Source: Lasioglossum baleicum (taxonomy: Eukaryota; Arthropoda; Insecta; Hymenoptera; Halictidae). Taken from it: a stretch of 64,000 nt of DNA. A program made the position numbers and the translations under genes. Where the stretch lies: assembly GCF_051020765.1 (NCBI RefSeq), contig NC_134935.1, positions 2,977,579-3,041,578 on the forward strand. The letters are read 5' to 3'. The notes under the pieces are model-generated. The model was not told the origin of the DNA. It made no database searches and saw only the letters and a list, made by a program, of their open reading frames with translations. The stretch's first letter is position 1, and each line of letters opens with the position of its first letter. Below, in pieces: positions 12,820 through 23,953 of this stretch.

Positions 12820-13311
12820 GTGATTTCTGATGAAAATTCAACCTTTGCACTCGAAGCAATTTTAATTCGAAAATCAGGACAGTTCTTTCGACCCAGATCA
12901 TTTTTATTCTATGTAATCTTTTTTACATTGTGCACATCAAATCGAACCTGTTTTCTCATATGCCAGTTGAGTTTTTCACAATTTATAGAATACAAACGAA
13001 TTTAATAATGTTAAAACTGTTTTGAATAATCGTATGGCAATTTTTACTGGCGCCTCAGAGTCACCATTCGTGTGCAATGGGTTAATATTTACTTATTAAA
13101 AAGTTTCGCAATCTACATATTTAGTATTAAAATAATAAATTACAACTTAATTTATAAGTAAAAATCATTTTTTCCAGCGTAATCAGCGAAAGCACTCCAT
13201 TAGCAGAACATGAGGCACGAAGTCCCATAAGATGATAGGTCTGTCCTTATATCTCGTCGGGGTGCGGTGATAGAATTACTTATTCGAGATTGTTGGAAAT
13301 ACATCATATAC

Positions 13312-13625
13312 AGGGTGGTGCGCCACATTTTGCCAGCTCAAATATCTTTGTTGTTTTTAAAGATACGTCAAATGTCTGAAGGACAAAGTTGAATGGTAAA
13401 ACGGGGCTTATACGATACCAAAAAAATTTTTGTTTTTATGTAATTTTTTCTAGAGATATGAAGGTGACCTTCATTTTTTTAAATGGAATGAGGTATTTTT
13501 TAATACATCAATCGATGCAGCTGGACATTCGTTATAAAAAAGTACTAACCTATGTATGTCGAAAAGTTATTAGTTCAGGAGATATTTCAATTTAAATAAC
13601 TCTAAAATACCATTACTTATACATA
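13312..13625. mobile_element. Mariner-type terminus, solo fragment
   Basis: Begins with CAGGGTGGTGCGCC after a TA and continues with the subterminal sequence (AAATATCTTTGTTGTTTTTAAA, then ACAAAGTTGAATGGTA) shared with the element at 15385-19101 and with the remnants in the giant palindrome (ends at 35379 and 40185). The opposite end is missing; another element begins at 13628. Confidence 0.6.
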
Positions 13626-13627
13626 TA

Positions 13628-15002
13628 CCGGGTGGTTCACGAGAAACAGGCCACCTAAATAGCTCCGTTAGGATTAGAGATAGAAGAAAATGTTAGAGAG
13701 AAAAGTTGTACTGTTAAAGGGGTCAAATATGGTGATATAAAAAAATGTTCCGATTATAGTCGTTTTCAAGGTCTTCTGAAGGTCATCGATGATTTTTAAA
13801 TAGCACCATATTTTTAACTTCACAGTGTTGTAGCTGATGTCAAGACGAGTTCAATGATGTGGTACACTATGACCTCCAAGTGACCTTGGACTCATTAATA
13901 GATATAGTTTGACTACTCTGTTTGATCAACGATTTCTTCAGCCATTAGGTCTCATAACACGTATACCGTTAACGGAAGGTGATCTCTACGCGTACACAAA
14001 CAAGATTATCAACAAACTACAGGTGTCTATGCCGAGTCAGTTATGGTCACCGAATTATTGCGAGTGTATCAGTTTATCGATAACCGTTTAACGATGCGTT
14101 ACTCAAACCAGCATAAGATCGATCTTATTTCCATTTATTACGAAAGTCGTCAATGTCTTCGAGAAGCTGTTCGTCTTTACAAAGACCGATTTCCTGATCG
14201 CAGGTGTCCATCTCGTTCTACCTATTCAAATTTAGTTAAAAAGTTCCGTGATACAGGCAGTGTAGAAAATAGAAAACCTGTGAAAGCGAGAAGTGTAACA
14301 AATGAAGCCAATGCAGTCAATATTCTTGAAACAGTAAATGTAAATCCTTGCATCAGCACTAGACAACTCAGTAGAGAAAGTGGCGTTAGCCGAGCAAGTA
14401 TCGTGCTAATATTTCGATTACACAAATTCCACCCATATCACATATCCCTCCACCAAGAACTTCATGGAAGAGATTCTGAAAATCGCGTAAATTTTTGTGA
14501 GTGGGGTTTGAGGCAAATTAGAAATGATAGCCGATTTTTTAGTAACGTATTATTTACTGATGAAGCAACCTTCACAAACCGTGGTCAAGTTAATTTAAGA
14601 AATATGCATTACTGGAGTAATAAAAATCCACGATGGTTACGACAAGTGGATAAACAACGACCCTGGACTGTCAATGTTTGGTGCGGAATTTTGAATAATA
14701 AAATAATTGGACCCTTTTTTATTCCAGGCACATTAAACGCAACAAGATACCTTACGTTTTTAGAAGGACCATTGCCCATATTTTTAGAAGATATTCCTTT
14801 AGAAATTCCTCGAGTAATGTGGTACCAACAGGATGGCTGTCCCGCTTATTCTTCACGTACCGTAAGAGAATTCCTGAACAATAAATTTCCAAATCGCTGG
14901 ATAGGTCGTAATGGACACATACTATGGCCAGCTCGTTCACCCGATCTAACTCCTTTCGGCTTTTTTTGTGGGGAACACGCAAAGTTCCTTAAAATATATA
15001 TA
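13628..15002 (+). mobile_element. Mariner-like element A, 3' end lost
   Basis: The left terminus CCGGGTGGTTCACGAGAAAC follows a TA dinucleotide and is typical of the Tc1/mariner superfamily. The transposase reading frame starts at 14094. The right end is absent: the coding sequence runs directly into the MITE at 15003. Confidence 0.7.
14094..15000 (+). pseudogene. Mariner-like transposase, C-terminally truncated
   Basis: Cut-and-paste DNA transposase of the Tc1/mariner superfamily. The N-terminal 65 residues form a helix-turn-helix of the DUF4817 type (SREAVRLY-like and FPDRRCPSRSTYSNLVKKF). The catalytic half follows, with the acidic triad in LFTDEATF, YQQDGCPAY and RSPDLTPFG; 36 residues separate the second and third aspartates. 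The frame is open from 14043, but ATG 14094 (MRYSNQHK) fits the usual start. The normal FFLWG motif after the last aspartate is lost: the protein degenerates and reads into the MITE at 15003. Elements in ant and bee genomes commonly carry this domain pair. Confidence 0.8.
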
Positions 15003-15368
15003 CAGGGTGTCCCAAAACTCGTGAAAATCCCGAAAGGGGGTGGTTCCTGAGACCAATCTAAGAGACATTTTCCTTTGCACCAAAGTCAACTGCGGCTTTG
15101 TTTAGGAGTTATTAACGAAAAACACGGACCAATCAGAGCGCGCCCTGGGCCGCCGCGCCGTCACGATGCGATGTCACGGCGTACCGCGACACTCGCTTGC
15201 CGGCGCGGCTTGGCGCGCCGGGCCAGGGCGCGCTCTGATTGGTCCGTGTTTTTCGTTAATAACTCCTAAACAAAGTCGCAGTTGACTTTGGTGCAAAGGA
15301 AAATGTCTCTTAGAATGGTCTCAGGAACCACCCCCTTTCGGGATTTTCACGAGTTTTGGGACACCCTG
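15003..15368. mobile_element. 366 bp palindromic MITE, copy 1 (mariner-type ends)
   Basis: Ends CAGGGTGTCCCAAAACTCGT and its complement, flanked by TA on both sides. Arms of about 160 bp surround a GC-rich core with CGCGCC repeats. An equal-length, nearly identical copy lies at 46233-46598, and a right-end relative ends at 57763. The 64-codon ORF inside is repeated in both copies but looks like a by-product of the palindrome. Confidence 0.85.
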
Positions 15369-16182
15369 TATAATAATATGTATACAGGGTGAGTCACCTA
15401 ACGTTTGTACCTCAAATATCTTTGTTGTTTCTAAAGATACGTAAAATATGGTAAGGACAAAGTTGAATGGTACAATGGGGCTGACACGATGCCAAACAAA
15501 TTTTATTCTTATGTCATTTTTTTTTTAGAGATATCAAGGTCACCTTGACTTTTTTAAATGGAACCACCCTTTTTTAAACACCTACAATGATAGTCCCTTT
15601 CATTAGGAATTCAGTGACTATAATTATTCCGAGGTCATTCAAGGTCAAGGACAGAAAAAACGTATAAAACTAAAATATGGAAGCAGAATACCTGTACTTT
15701 ATAAATGTTCGAAATGATGGCCGTCTACGTCGATACATTGTTGTAAACTAGCTCTGAAGGAATGTTGAACTCTGATAGGTACATCCGAGGTGATATTCGT
15801 ACATGCTGTGACGATACGCTGAAGCATATCTTCAACTGTTGTTGGAGCATACTTGTACACGGTCTCTTTTAGCAGACCCCATAAAAAGAAATCCAGTGGA
15901 TTTAAATCAGGCGAACGTGCTGGCCATGAAACAGTTCCGCCTCGTCCAATCCATCGGTTTGGAAATCGAGAATCCAACGTTTCTCTTGCTACTCGTGCAT
16001 AATGAGCAGGATAACCGTCATGTTGGTACCACATATCATAGCTATTTTGTAAAGGGACATCGTCTAACAAAATTGGCAGATCTTCTTGCAAAAATTGAGC
16101 GTATTTCTGTCCCGTCATCATTCCGTTAACGAAATATGGGCCAATTACTTTGTCGTTCAAAATACTCCATTGTCTTTGATGA

Positions 16183-18245
16183 CACTGTCCAACAAATTTC
16201 AACTTTTTTTGTGATTTCAATATACTGTTGGGTCCTTCTTATAGAGTTTTTTGCGCTGATTCCGAATCTGGTTTTAATTTTTTTCCTATACGTCCAGTTT
16301 TTGAAAATCATGGCTTTGAAAAAAAAACATATTTTTCAACTTTAAACAAATATTGTGATGTTATTATAAAAGATATTGAATTGTTGTTTACAGCAAACGA
16401 TTCTGTAGACTTTCCTGAATACAGTGACATCCAATATTAATACATTATGATTGTTTAAACATGTTTAAACAATGATTAAAGACGGAGATGCACCACTTTT
16501 GCACCAATTTTTGCGGATATTTTCGAATTTATCTCAAAAAATAAGGGTCCAGCGAAAAATTGAACTATACCACGCGAAAGAGCAGACTTTTATCTTGAGA
16601 AACCCCCCTGTGAAGTTTGCATGGTCGACGTTTTTACCGAACCAGAAAGCAAAATATCTTCGCCCGACATGCGTTGACGCCAGTGGTGCTCTTCCACTAG
16701 CGCGGTCGTTCGTCGGGATACGGCGCGGCGCGCTGCGGTGAAACGGCGCGTGGCTATAAGCGCGCAAGTATGTCAGCTTACTTAAATGTAATATTTTATT
16801 AAATGTTATACTATTGTTATTCATTATTTATTAGTATATTTATTCAGTATAAATTATTTTATGTATTTTTTAATGTTAGTCTCTCGTTTATAGTATATTT
16901 CATACAAAAAATACCTTTTGTAACAAAAAAATAATTTATTCACACACTACACTATTACACTATTTACAATGCTAATATATATGTGTACACTATTCAGATA
17001 TAATACACTACTAAAATACATATATTATATACAGAACAACTAAAATACTATAAATAACTATAAATGTTTTTTATGAAGTTTTATACGTAGCAATGCAGAT
17101 TTGAAATGCTTGACACGACTGATTTCAACAAACACAAAGCCGAAACTGAACTCTGGCATCAGTTTTCTTAAGAACCAACACGATACATATTTTGAAATAA
17201 ATGATGGTCTACGGACAACGGAATACATACAATGTAAGGAAAGTCTGCAATGCGGTGACTGAAAAATTTTATTTTCAGTAATTGTCGTCTTATCTATGTA
17301 TTGTAATTATAGTGCCAATGAACACTCGAGATTCTTCCGAGTAAAATAAGTCCAAACACAATATAAACGGGACTATTTTTATTGACTTAAATACATAATT
17401 AAAATAGTTTGCTCCATATTAAATCGATATAGTGTATTATATCTGAATAGTGTACACATATATATTAGCATTGTAAATAGTGTAATAGTGTAGTGTGTGA
17501 ATAAATTATTTTTTTGTTACAAAAGGTATTTTTTGTATTAAATATACTATAAACGAGAGACTACATTAAAAAATACAAAAATAATTTATACAGAATAAAT
17601 ATACTAATAAATAATAAATAACAATAATATAACATTTAATAAAATATTACATTTAAGTAAGCTGACATAATTGCGCGCTTATAGCCACGCGCCGTTTCAT
17701 CGCAGCGCGCCGCGCCGTATCCCGACGAACGACCGCGCTAGTGGAAGAGCACCACTGGCGTCAACGCATGTCGGGCGAAGATATTTTGCTTTCTGGTTCG
17801 GTCAAAACGTCGACCATGCAAACTTCACAGGGGGGTTTCTCAAGATAAAAGTCTGCTCTTTCGCGTGGTATAGTTCAATTTTTCGCTGGACCCTTATTTT
17901 TTGAGATAAATTCGAAAATATCCGCAAAAATTGGTGCAAATGTGGTGCATCTCCGTCTTTAATCATTGTTTAAACATGTTTAAACAATCATAATGTATTA
18001 ATATTGGATATCACTGTATTCGGGAAAGTCTACAGAATCGTTTGCTGTATACAACAATTCGATATCTTTTCTAATAACATCACAATATTTGTTTAAAGTT
18101 GGAAAGTATGTCTTTTTTTAAAACTCCATTTTCTCAAAAACTGGACGTATAGGAAAAAAATTAAAACCAGATTCGGAATCAGCGCAAAAAACTCTATAAG
18201 AAGGACCCAACAGTATATTGAAATCAAATTTGGTGTTGTACAGTG
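16183..18245. mobile_element. CACTA-like 2.06 kb foldback element, copy 1
   Basis: Ends CACTGTCCAACAAATTTCAA and a complementary right end, with the 3 bp duplication TGA (16180-16182 and 18246-18248) inside the mariner transposase. Two arms of about 820 bp flank a unique centre (about 17011-17428). CACTR termini and a 3 bp TSD suggest the CACTA (EnSpm) superfamily. No transposase is present. Sequence shared by the arms accounts for all ORFs seen here. Confidence 0.75.
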
Positions 18246-18321
18246 TGATCAATTTCTCGCAGCCAGTGCGGATTATCCACAGACCAATAATGGGCGTTCC
18301 GTAGATTAATTGAGCCATGAT

Positions 18322-18642
18322 CAGGCTTGCCATATTCCGCGCGTGCCATGCCCCTTACCGCTGCGCCCCTCGCCCATCTGCTGGGCTAAGCCCGCCTGGC
18401 TTGCCCCACTCGTCGCCACGCGTGCGCGTTGAGCAAGCTAACGGGTGTCCCATAAAGACTTCACTTTCACCCAAGCCAAGCCGTCCGCGTCCGTGGCGTC
18501 GCGCGGAACAAAAGAACGCCCGTTAGGTTCCCTACCTGCTCCCACTGGCGAGGAGTGGGGCAAGCCAGGCGGGCTTAGCCCAGCAGATGGGCGAGGGGCG
18601 CAGCGGTAAGGGGCCTGGCACGGGCGGAATATGGCAAGCCTG
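18322..18642. mobile_element. hAT-type MITE inside mariner B
   Basis: TIRs CAGGCTTGCCATATTCCGCG and complement, with the exact 8 bp duplication GCCATGAT at 18314-18321 and 18643-18650. The 321 bp element is GC-rich, unlike its surroundings. Confidence 0.9.
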
Positions 18643-19103
18643 GCCATGATTGGTGAATGTTGCTTCGTCCGTAAACAAGACATTAGAAAAAAATGAATGA
18701 TTTTGAAGCAATCTCCATTGACAAAAGTTAATTCTATTTTGAAAATCATTTCCGTGCAATTCGTGATGGAGCGATATGTGGAACGGATAAAATTTATGTC
18801 GGGCCAGAATTCGTATTACGCTACTTTTTCTCTGTCTGTGACCTTGAATGACCTTGGAATAATTATAGTCACTGAATTCCTAATGAAAGGGACTATCATT
18901 GTACGTGTTTAAAAAAGGGTGGTTCCATTTAAAAAAGTCAAGGTGACCTTGATACCTCTAAAAAAAAATGACATAAGTACAAAATTTTTTTGGCATCGTG
19001 TCAGCCCCATTGTACCATTCAACTTTGTCCTTACCATATTTTACGTATCTTTAGAAACAACAAAGATATTTGAGGTACAAACGTTAGGTGACTCACCCTT
19101 GTA

Positions 19104-19590
19104 TACGAAGAAGTTGCGCGTAAAAACTATTCTTCGTGACCGAGTTATCAGGTTAGAATACAATAAATGTTACGTAAAATAGTGGAAGTAGTGTAATCAA
19201 AGAACTAATACATGTAACGAGTTTTAATATTATTTTTACGACTGGAATGTTTATAACGTGTGTGCACATATTTTTCTTAGGCCAGAAAGCGTAAGAGTCC
19301 CTGGAAGCAACGGGGACGCAAGGGATGATTTGAAAAACTGTCATTTCATATTTGAGGAAATTATTATATTAGATTACATTTGATAATTGTTCCAGGCTAA
19401 GGACAAATCAATGGAGTCTGAAGAAACTAACGTTCGATAATGTCCAACGCTGTAATGCCAACTAAATTCTTCATTGTGACAATGATGCACACACACACAA
19501 CGGGAAATAGAATATAGAATTCTAATCGCTAGCATTAATTACAATTTCCTCTGTCCTTCTTGCAATCCACATAATACTTACAGTGACTCC
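19104..19590. other. Unassigned stretch
   Basis: No clear gene. A weak plus-strand exon-like signal (acceptor at 19280, then 15 very basic codons to a TGA at 19328, the last codon glycine) is noted but has no recognisable partner exon. Confidence 0.3.
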
Positions 19591-20115
19591 CACTAATATT
19601 CGGACACTCTTAAAAACACCATAACTTTTTTAATATTGGAATATACGACTTGAAATTTTTGGAGAAGTTAGAACAATTGATTTGCTACAGAACGTGACAA
19701 ACATTTTCGAAAAAAACTGCAAGTTGTCGGAATTGCAGAGAAAATACTAAAAGTTGTATTTTTCAACTGTTTTATGTGGGATTATATGAAAAATTTAGAA
19801 AACACGTTTCGTAGATCTGTATCAATTAAACATAATCTGAAAATTTTATCAAAATCGGTCGACGTTGTAAGGAGCTACAAACGTTTAAATATACACAACG
19901 TATTTTTTAAAAATTCAATATAGGCCCGTATAAAAAAGTTGTAAAATGCAACGTTTAGAGTATTTTGTCTACAATTCCGACCAAATGCAATTTTTGAAAA
20001 ATTTCTTTTCACATCCTGTAGTAAACTAGTTGCTTTAGCTTCCTAAAAAAGTTCAAATCGCATAGTTCAATATTAAAAAGGTTATGGTGTTGTTAAGAGT
20101 GTCCGAATATTAGTG
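19591..20115. mobile_element. MITE with CACTAATATTCGGAC termini
   Basis: CACTAATATTCGGACACTCT at the left pairs with the right end; the inverted arms continue imperfectly for about 150 bp (AACACCATAAC with GTTATGGTGTT). No clear TSD. Confidence 0.65.
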
Positions 20116-20119
20116 AATT

Positions 20120-20575
20120 TAGGCTTTTCGTAATCGGCAGAACGCCACGAATTGGCTCGTGTGACTTTCGTGAGGGCAGCACGGAAAATAAACAAGTTCA
20201 GCATTCACTTCTTAGTGGTTTCATGCCGAGCTACCTGGCTGGCCGGGGGATTGCTCGGCCGTGTTTATTGCACTACTATTGTGTTCTGGGCTCAGGCCTC
20301 AGGGCTCGACCCTCGGGCGTCGGTCGTGTTCATTGTAGCCTCGAGCTGGCCAAAAGTATTTATGGATTTATTCATTTTCGAAAATAGAATAAAAATAAAG
20401 AATAAAAATTTTATTCAAAGCTTCGAATAAATTCTCGGCGAATACAAAATTATTCAAATAATTTTCGAATAAAAGATACTTTTGTATTCGAACGTTCGAA
20501 TAATGAATAATAGTTATTTATCTTTTATTCGAAAATTATTTGGATAATTTTTTATTTGAATACTGCCCATCTCTG
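20120..20575. mobile_element. hAT-type nonautonomous element, copy (related copy at 45474)
   Basis: The right end GCCCATCTCTG (20565-20575) is the complement of CAGAGATGGGCAGTATTCAA at 45474. Between them is a shared block with runs of TTCGAATAA-type sequence and a GC-rich segment (20150-20345 matching 45700-45900 inverted). The left end is not defined. Confidence 0.55.
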
Positions 20576-21262
20576 AAGACAATCGAACAACGTCGAATGA
20601 AAAGGCGAAAGAGAGACGATCTTGAGGAGTCTCGCATCGGTCGTCGCCGTGTACGGTTGTACCTTTGTTCCATCATTTTATTTTTCATTAAATCATAGTA
20701 TATGTTCGTTACGAGTCGGCTCATTAATTAATCCCTATCCGCGTAGATCGATTGCTTAATTCGATCGCAACATCGTGAAAATAGGGAAATCCTACATACA
20801 TGTCGACACAGACGTTTAAACATTAAAATGCACTTTTCGTGACTGCGCTACGGAGTTAATAGTTAATAAATTCCATTGTTGTTTGAATTTATTCTTTCTC
20901 TATAAATTACTATCAACCTATGATGCAGATATGTATTATGTATATCAAAACGATGGTAATACACACAAAATAAAACTAAATTCCAGTCTTGTTATTTAAT
21001 ACATTTTATTTCATTTTTAATTACAGACGCTTTGACTGTAGTAGAACATGTGAAAACGTGGTATGATCAGCCAATACGGGGGAAGGGAATGAGCTGTGGA
21101 CTTCTACGGTCTCGAGCCTAAGAAACGAATAAGAGTAAAATAATTATTATGTTGTGTGTGTGTGTTAGTGACAAAGCGCATCCTCACAGTGACTATTTAT
21201 GAGTTGTGTCATTTTTCGCAACTGTATCGTATGGGAAACAGAGTATCGATATTGATAATTAA
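20576..21262. repeat. Dispersed repeat, copy 2 (see 1846-2555)
   Basis: Same orientation and nearly identical to 1846-2555. It abuts the MITE end at 20575 and stops about 55 bp downstream of the donor of the minus-strand exon at 21319-21387, so it may separate that exon from the rest of its gene. Confidence 0.7.
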
Positions 21263-21318
21263 ATATTTCGAAGTGCAAAAGAATAGTGTAAAAACTTGAT
21301 GATTAAATAATTCCTTAC

Positions 21319-21387
21319 CGCTTCGTTGGGTATTATGTAGAATACCGATAGCAAAAGTGCGGAAAGAGCAAAAACAGCGAATTTCAT
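21319..21387 (-). CDS. Signal-peptide first exon of a small secreted peptide, partial
   Basis: Minus-strand ATG at 21387 opens 23 codons with a lysine, a hydrophobic core (FAVFALSALLLSVFYII) and a short PNEA end, followed by a perfect GTAAGG donor at 21318 in phase 0. A TATA box (TATATAAAG, complement of 21444-21452) lies about 57 bp upstream. Exon length, phase, the PxEA ending and TATA spacing closely match the first exons of the apamin/MCD-like genes at 23954 and 24815, so it is probably another venom-type or secreted peptide gene. No second exon was found: repeat material (20120-21262) begins just beyond the donor. It may be a relic, or its next exon may lie beyond the insertions. Confidence 0.55.
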
Positions 21388-21443
21388 TTTGCGGTATTTG
21401 GCTTTTTTCTTGAGCGAATAGTGACTCGCCTGTTGCTATGCAG

Positions 21444-21452
21444 CTTTATATA
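21444..21452 (-). promoter_or_regulatory. TATA box for the minus-strand secreted-peptide exon
   Basis: TATATAAAG on the minus strand, about 57 bp before the ATG at 21387. The spacing resembles that of the two peptide genes downstream. Confidence 0.5.
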
Positions 21453-21984
21453 CTCCGCTGCAACACAGACATTCAAACAGTTACAAGCACCTTCCGTGAC
21501 ACTTTTCGAGTTAATAGTTAATAAATTTTTCTTAAATAATGTGGACAGTCAGGAACTCGATGAACTACTTGTCTCTTCTCTGCCACTGAGTTGCTCCAAT
21601 TGGGTTCTAGGTTATGTTTCAGAGTTCCTTTCCTGTAAGTTGTGCTAAAGTGAAATGCCCTAAACCTGGACAGCATTTTTTGCTACCTTTAATTTTCTCA
21701 GTTTAGATAAACAACAATAATTTATTAAGAGTTGTAACAAAAAATTCTGATTTTGGAAAGTAATTTAAAATCCCAAAGTAATTGTTTCTATTAATATTTT
21801 AATTGTATTAACAAGAATAATTCTAACCTATAGTTGGACATATATTAAATCCAATCTAAGCTAGTACCTGAACAGAAGTAAACCCTATACCGGGACAAAT
21901 TGAATTTACATATAATTATATCTATAGCATAGAACTCTATTAAATCTTTAATGATTTACATATCAAAATATTATTATATTAAAT

Positions 21985-22609
21985 TCTATCCTGTTCAATT
22001 TTAATTTGTTGTTGTAAAGCTAGCATTTCAAGAGACAATAGTTCTTTCTCCATATTTTCTAATTGAGAACATAATTTCGCTACCTCTTCTTTAATTTCAT
22101 CTTTATTTTCATTAGTTGCTTTAGACCTTATTTTTTTAGATTTATCATTGATTTTTCACTTAATATCTTTAATTTCTTGTATAATTATATCGTTTTTCGT
22201 TCGTTTAAATTTTTATTGATTTATTGTTTTTTTTCTATTGTAATTTTGACTCTCTCTTCTTCCTGCTTTTTTGACAAATGTTCTGCTTTTATAACTTTTG
22301 GTCTTGCTCCTTTTTTTCGAGATCTTTAATTAAATTTCCTACGACGGAAGCTCGAAGTGAACCACTTTCATTAATTTTCTTGTTAGACATTTTAAATTTA
22401 GGGGCAGTAAAATTTTCTACACACGTTATACAAGCTAATAGGAGCCTAATTGTTCGTACCTTAATTAAATAATTTGCCATATAAGTGTAAGAACAACGAG
22501 TTGATTTAAGGCGTTTGTACATCGAGTATAAGCTTATATTTGGACAGCTACTGCCATTGTGTCCCAGTATGGAGCACTTATATTCCAAAACAGTTCTACT
22601 CTTTGACAT
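21985..22609 (-). pseudogene. Decayed THAP-domain-like protein gene
   Basis: Reading the minus strand from ATG 22609, the first 90 codons resemble a worn THAP zinc-finger domain: an early C..(G)..C region (KCSILGHNGSSCP), then a CVENFTAPKFK segment that fits the conserved C..HF block with the histidine lost. After a frameshift or stop near 22270, a charged coiled-coil frame (22140-21985; NKDEIKEEVAKLCSQLE-type) continues. THAP domains bind DNA and occur in P-element transposases and host regulators. Loss of key residues and frame breaks make it non-functional. No P-element catalytic domain or TIR is seen. Confidence 0.45.
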
Positions 22610-23880
22610 TTAATATTTGAATTAATAATTATTATTTAAGTTACGTCTCATTGCCAGTTTATTTTAAAATATCAATATTGTTATGCGTGATAATTATTTT
22701 TTGCCAAAGGATTTAAATTTTATCTTTTTGTCTAATAAAAGTCAAACTGTAAATGCTCTTGATTCTCATGAAAATAGACTATTTTGAATATTGTTTTCAT
22801 ATAAACTTTGAATTTACTTTTAAATTTCAATCAATGTTTAAATCCAATAATATTCACACTTACTTGTAGCTAAGAGGGCCCAGAATATATAAAATAATTA
22901 TTTAATCTCATAAAGATAGGTTTTAATATAAAAACTTAATTGTCCAGATTTGGTCATCACATTTGGCTTGTCCACACTTTTGACTGTGCACTACTGTGCA
23001 GCGGAGCTTAGGGCACATTTCACCTTTCTTCATACCTTCCTTTACATGTTTTCAAACCCACTTCTTTGAAATCAACGTTAATTTTTTTATTGATTTTAAT
23101 ACTTTAATAACAGATTACTAAAGGATTGAAATGTAGATGGCACGTTTATGATTTTGAGTCAAAATGGACCCAATACCCGTGATCTGGAGGTTAAGAACAA
23201 AAAAGTCTCATAAGCCATTTACCATATCGAAAAATAGTGGGACATTTCATTACATTATCAAGTATATGACTGCATTATGATGTTTTTATTAAATTCGGCC
23301 ATTTATCCGAGGGAAATGTTGTAATTTATATCGGTGAATTTAAAACGCGTTTTTGCAGCATGCACAGAATTGCGTCATGAATATCAGAAAACGTGACAAT
23401 AATAATGTTTTTCACATAAATTCACGCTGTCACGAGTTACAGTGATAAAATGTTTCAACTTTCCACGTATAATCTTTATCACCAATTTATGGCTATCTAC
23501 TGTCAGATATTGATATCAACAATAGAGATGGGTTTCTTGTGATAACAATTGTAAACTATTGGAATAATGTGGTTCATTAACTTTGTAATTTCTGTACAGT
23601 ACACGCTACTAATTATGGGTGATCCATAACAGCTGTGTTTATAAATTTTCCTCATTATTCCTATGCATTTCGAATACACCAAAGTGTATAATGTATAATA
23701 ATGCGTATATAAATAATGAATATATATGTAATGTAATAATAATGTTTTTCCAATTCAGTTTTTATAAAATACGTAGTCGAAAAATGATAAATTTAAATAT
23801 GGATGGGAAGTTAATAACGCTGTCACAAAACACTACTTTAAAATGCGATTACAACCTAAATAGTAGGAAGGCCGAGCTTG
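22610..23880. other. Intergenic region upstream of the peptide genes
   Basis: AT-rich with no gene found. The last 100 bp before 23888 resemble the stretch before the TATA box of the second peptide gene (TTAATAACGCTGTCACAAAA near 23811 against TTAATAACACAGTCACGAAA near 24677), so the promoter was duplicated with the gene. Confidence 0.5.
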
Positions 23881-23887
23881 TAACGGG

Positions 23888-23894
23888 TATATAT
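23888..23894 (+). promoter_or_regulatory. TATA box of peptide gene 1
   Basis: TATATAT 60 bp before the ATG at 23954, in a block similar to the one before gene 2. Confidence 0.55.
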
Positions 23895-23953
23895 GTATAG
23901 AACAAAACTGTTCGAATACATTAAAAAATTTTTTTAAACATACTTTTAGCAAC

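Larger units (their letters stand above)
15699..18759 (-). pseudogene. Mariner-like transposase B, N-deleted and split by insertions
   Basis: Three minus-strand blocks encode consecutive parts of one transposase: 18759-18651 (first catalytic aspartate in LFTDEATF), 18313-18247 (NLRNAHYWS region) and 16178-15699 (second and third aspartates in YQHDGYPAH and RSPDLNPLDFFLWG, then the C-terminus). The breaks coincide exactly with the hAT MITE and the CACTA-like foldback and their 8 bp and 3 bp duplications. The helix-turn-helix half found in element A is missing upstream; sequence passes straight from the catalytic domain into the TIR. So this was already a deleted copy before, or independently of, the insertions. 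Confidence 0.8.
15385..19101 (-). mobile_element. Mariner-like element B with two nested insertions
   Basis: TIRs of about 270 bp begin CAGGGTGAGTCACCTAACGT (15385) and CAAGGGTGAGTCACCTAACG (19101, minus strand), with TA at 15383-15384 and 19102-19103. After removing the nested CACTA-like foldback (16183-18245) and hAT MITE (18322-18642) with their duplications, about 1.3 kb remains, the normal mariner size. The transposase frame is on the minus strand and lacks its N-terminal DNA-binding half. Confidence 0.85.

Noticed and set aside
15075..15269. 64-codon ORF conserved in two places (also 46305-46499)
   Set aside because: It lies inside a palindromic MITE; conservation is explained by the recent copy of the whole element and the composition is low-complexity Ala/Arg.
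16534..17904. Repeated 77-96 codon ORFs at 16534, 17671, 61020 and 62155
   Set aside because: Mirror copies inside the CACTA-like foldback; no domain, explained by the inverted arms.
19281..19328. Short plus-strand exon-like frame, very basic, ending in glycine and TGA after an AG acceptor
   Set aside because: Fifteen codons is easily chance; no first exon on the same strand could be found and mariner B ends 180 bp upstream.
19397..19439. Second acceptor-like site followed by a short acidic frame to TAA
   Set aside because: Too short, with no matching donor or partner exon.
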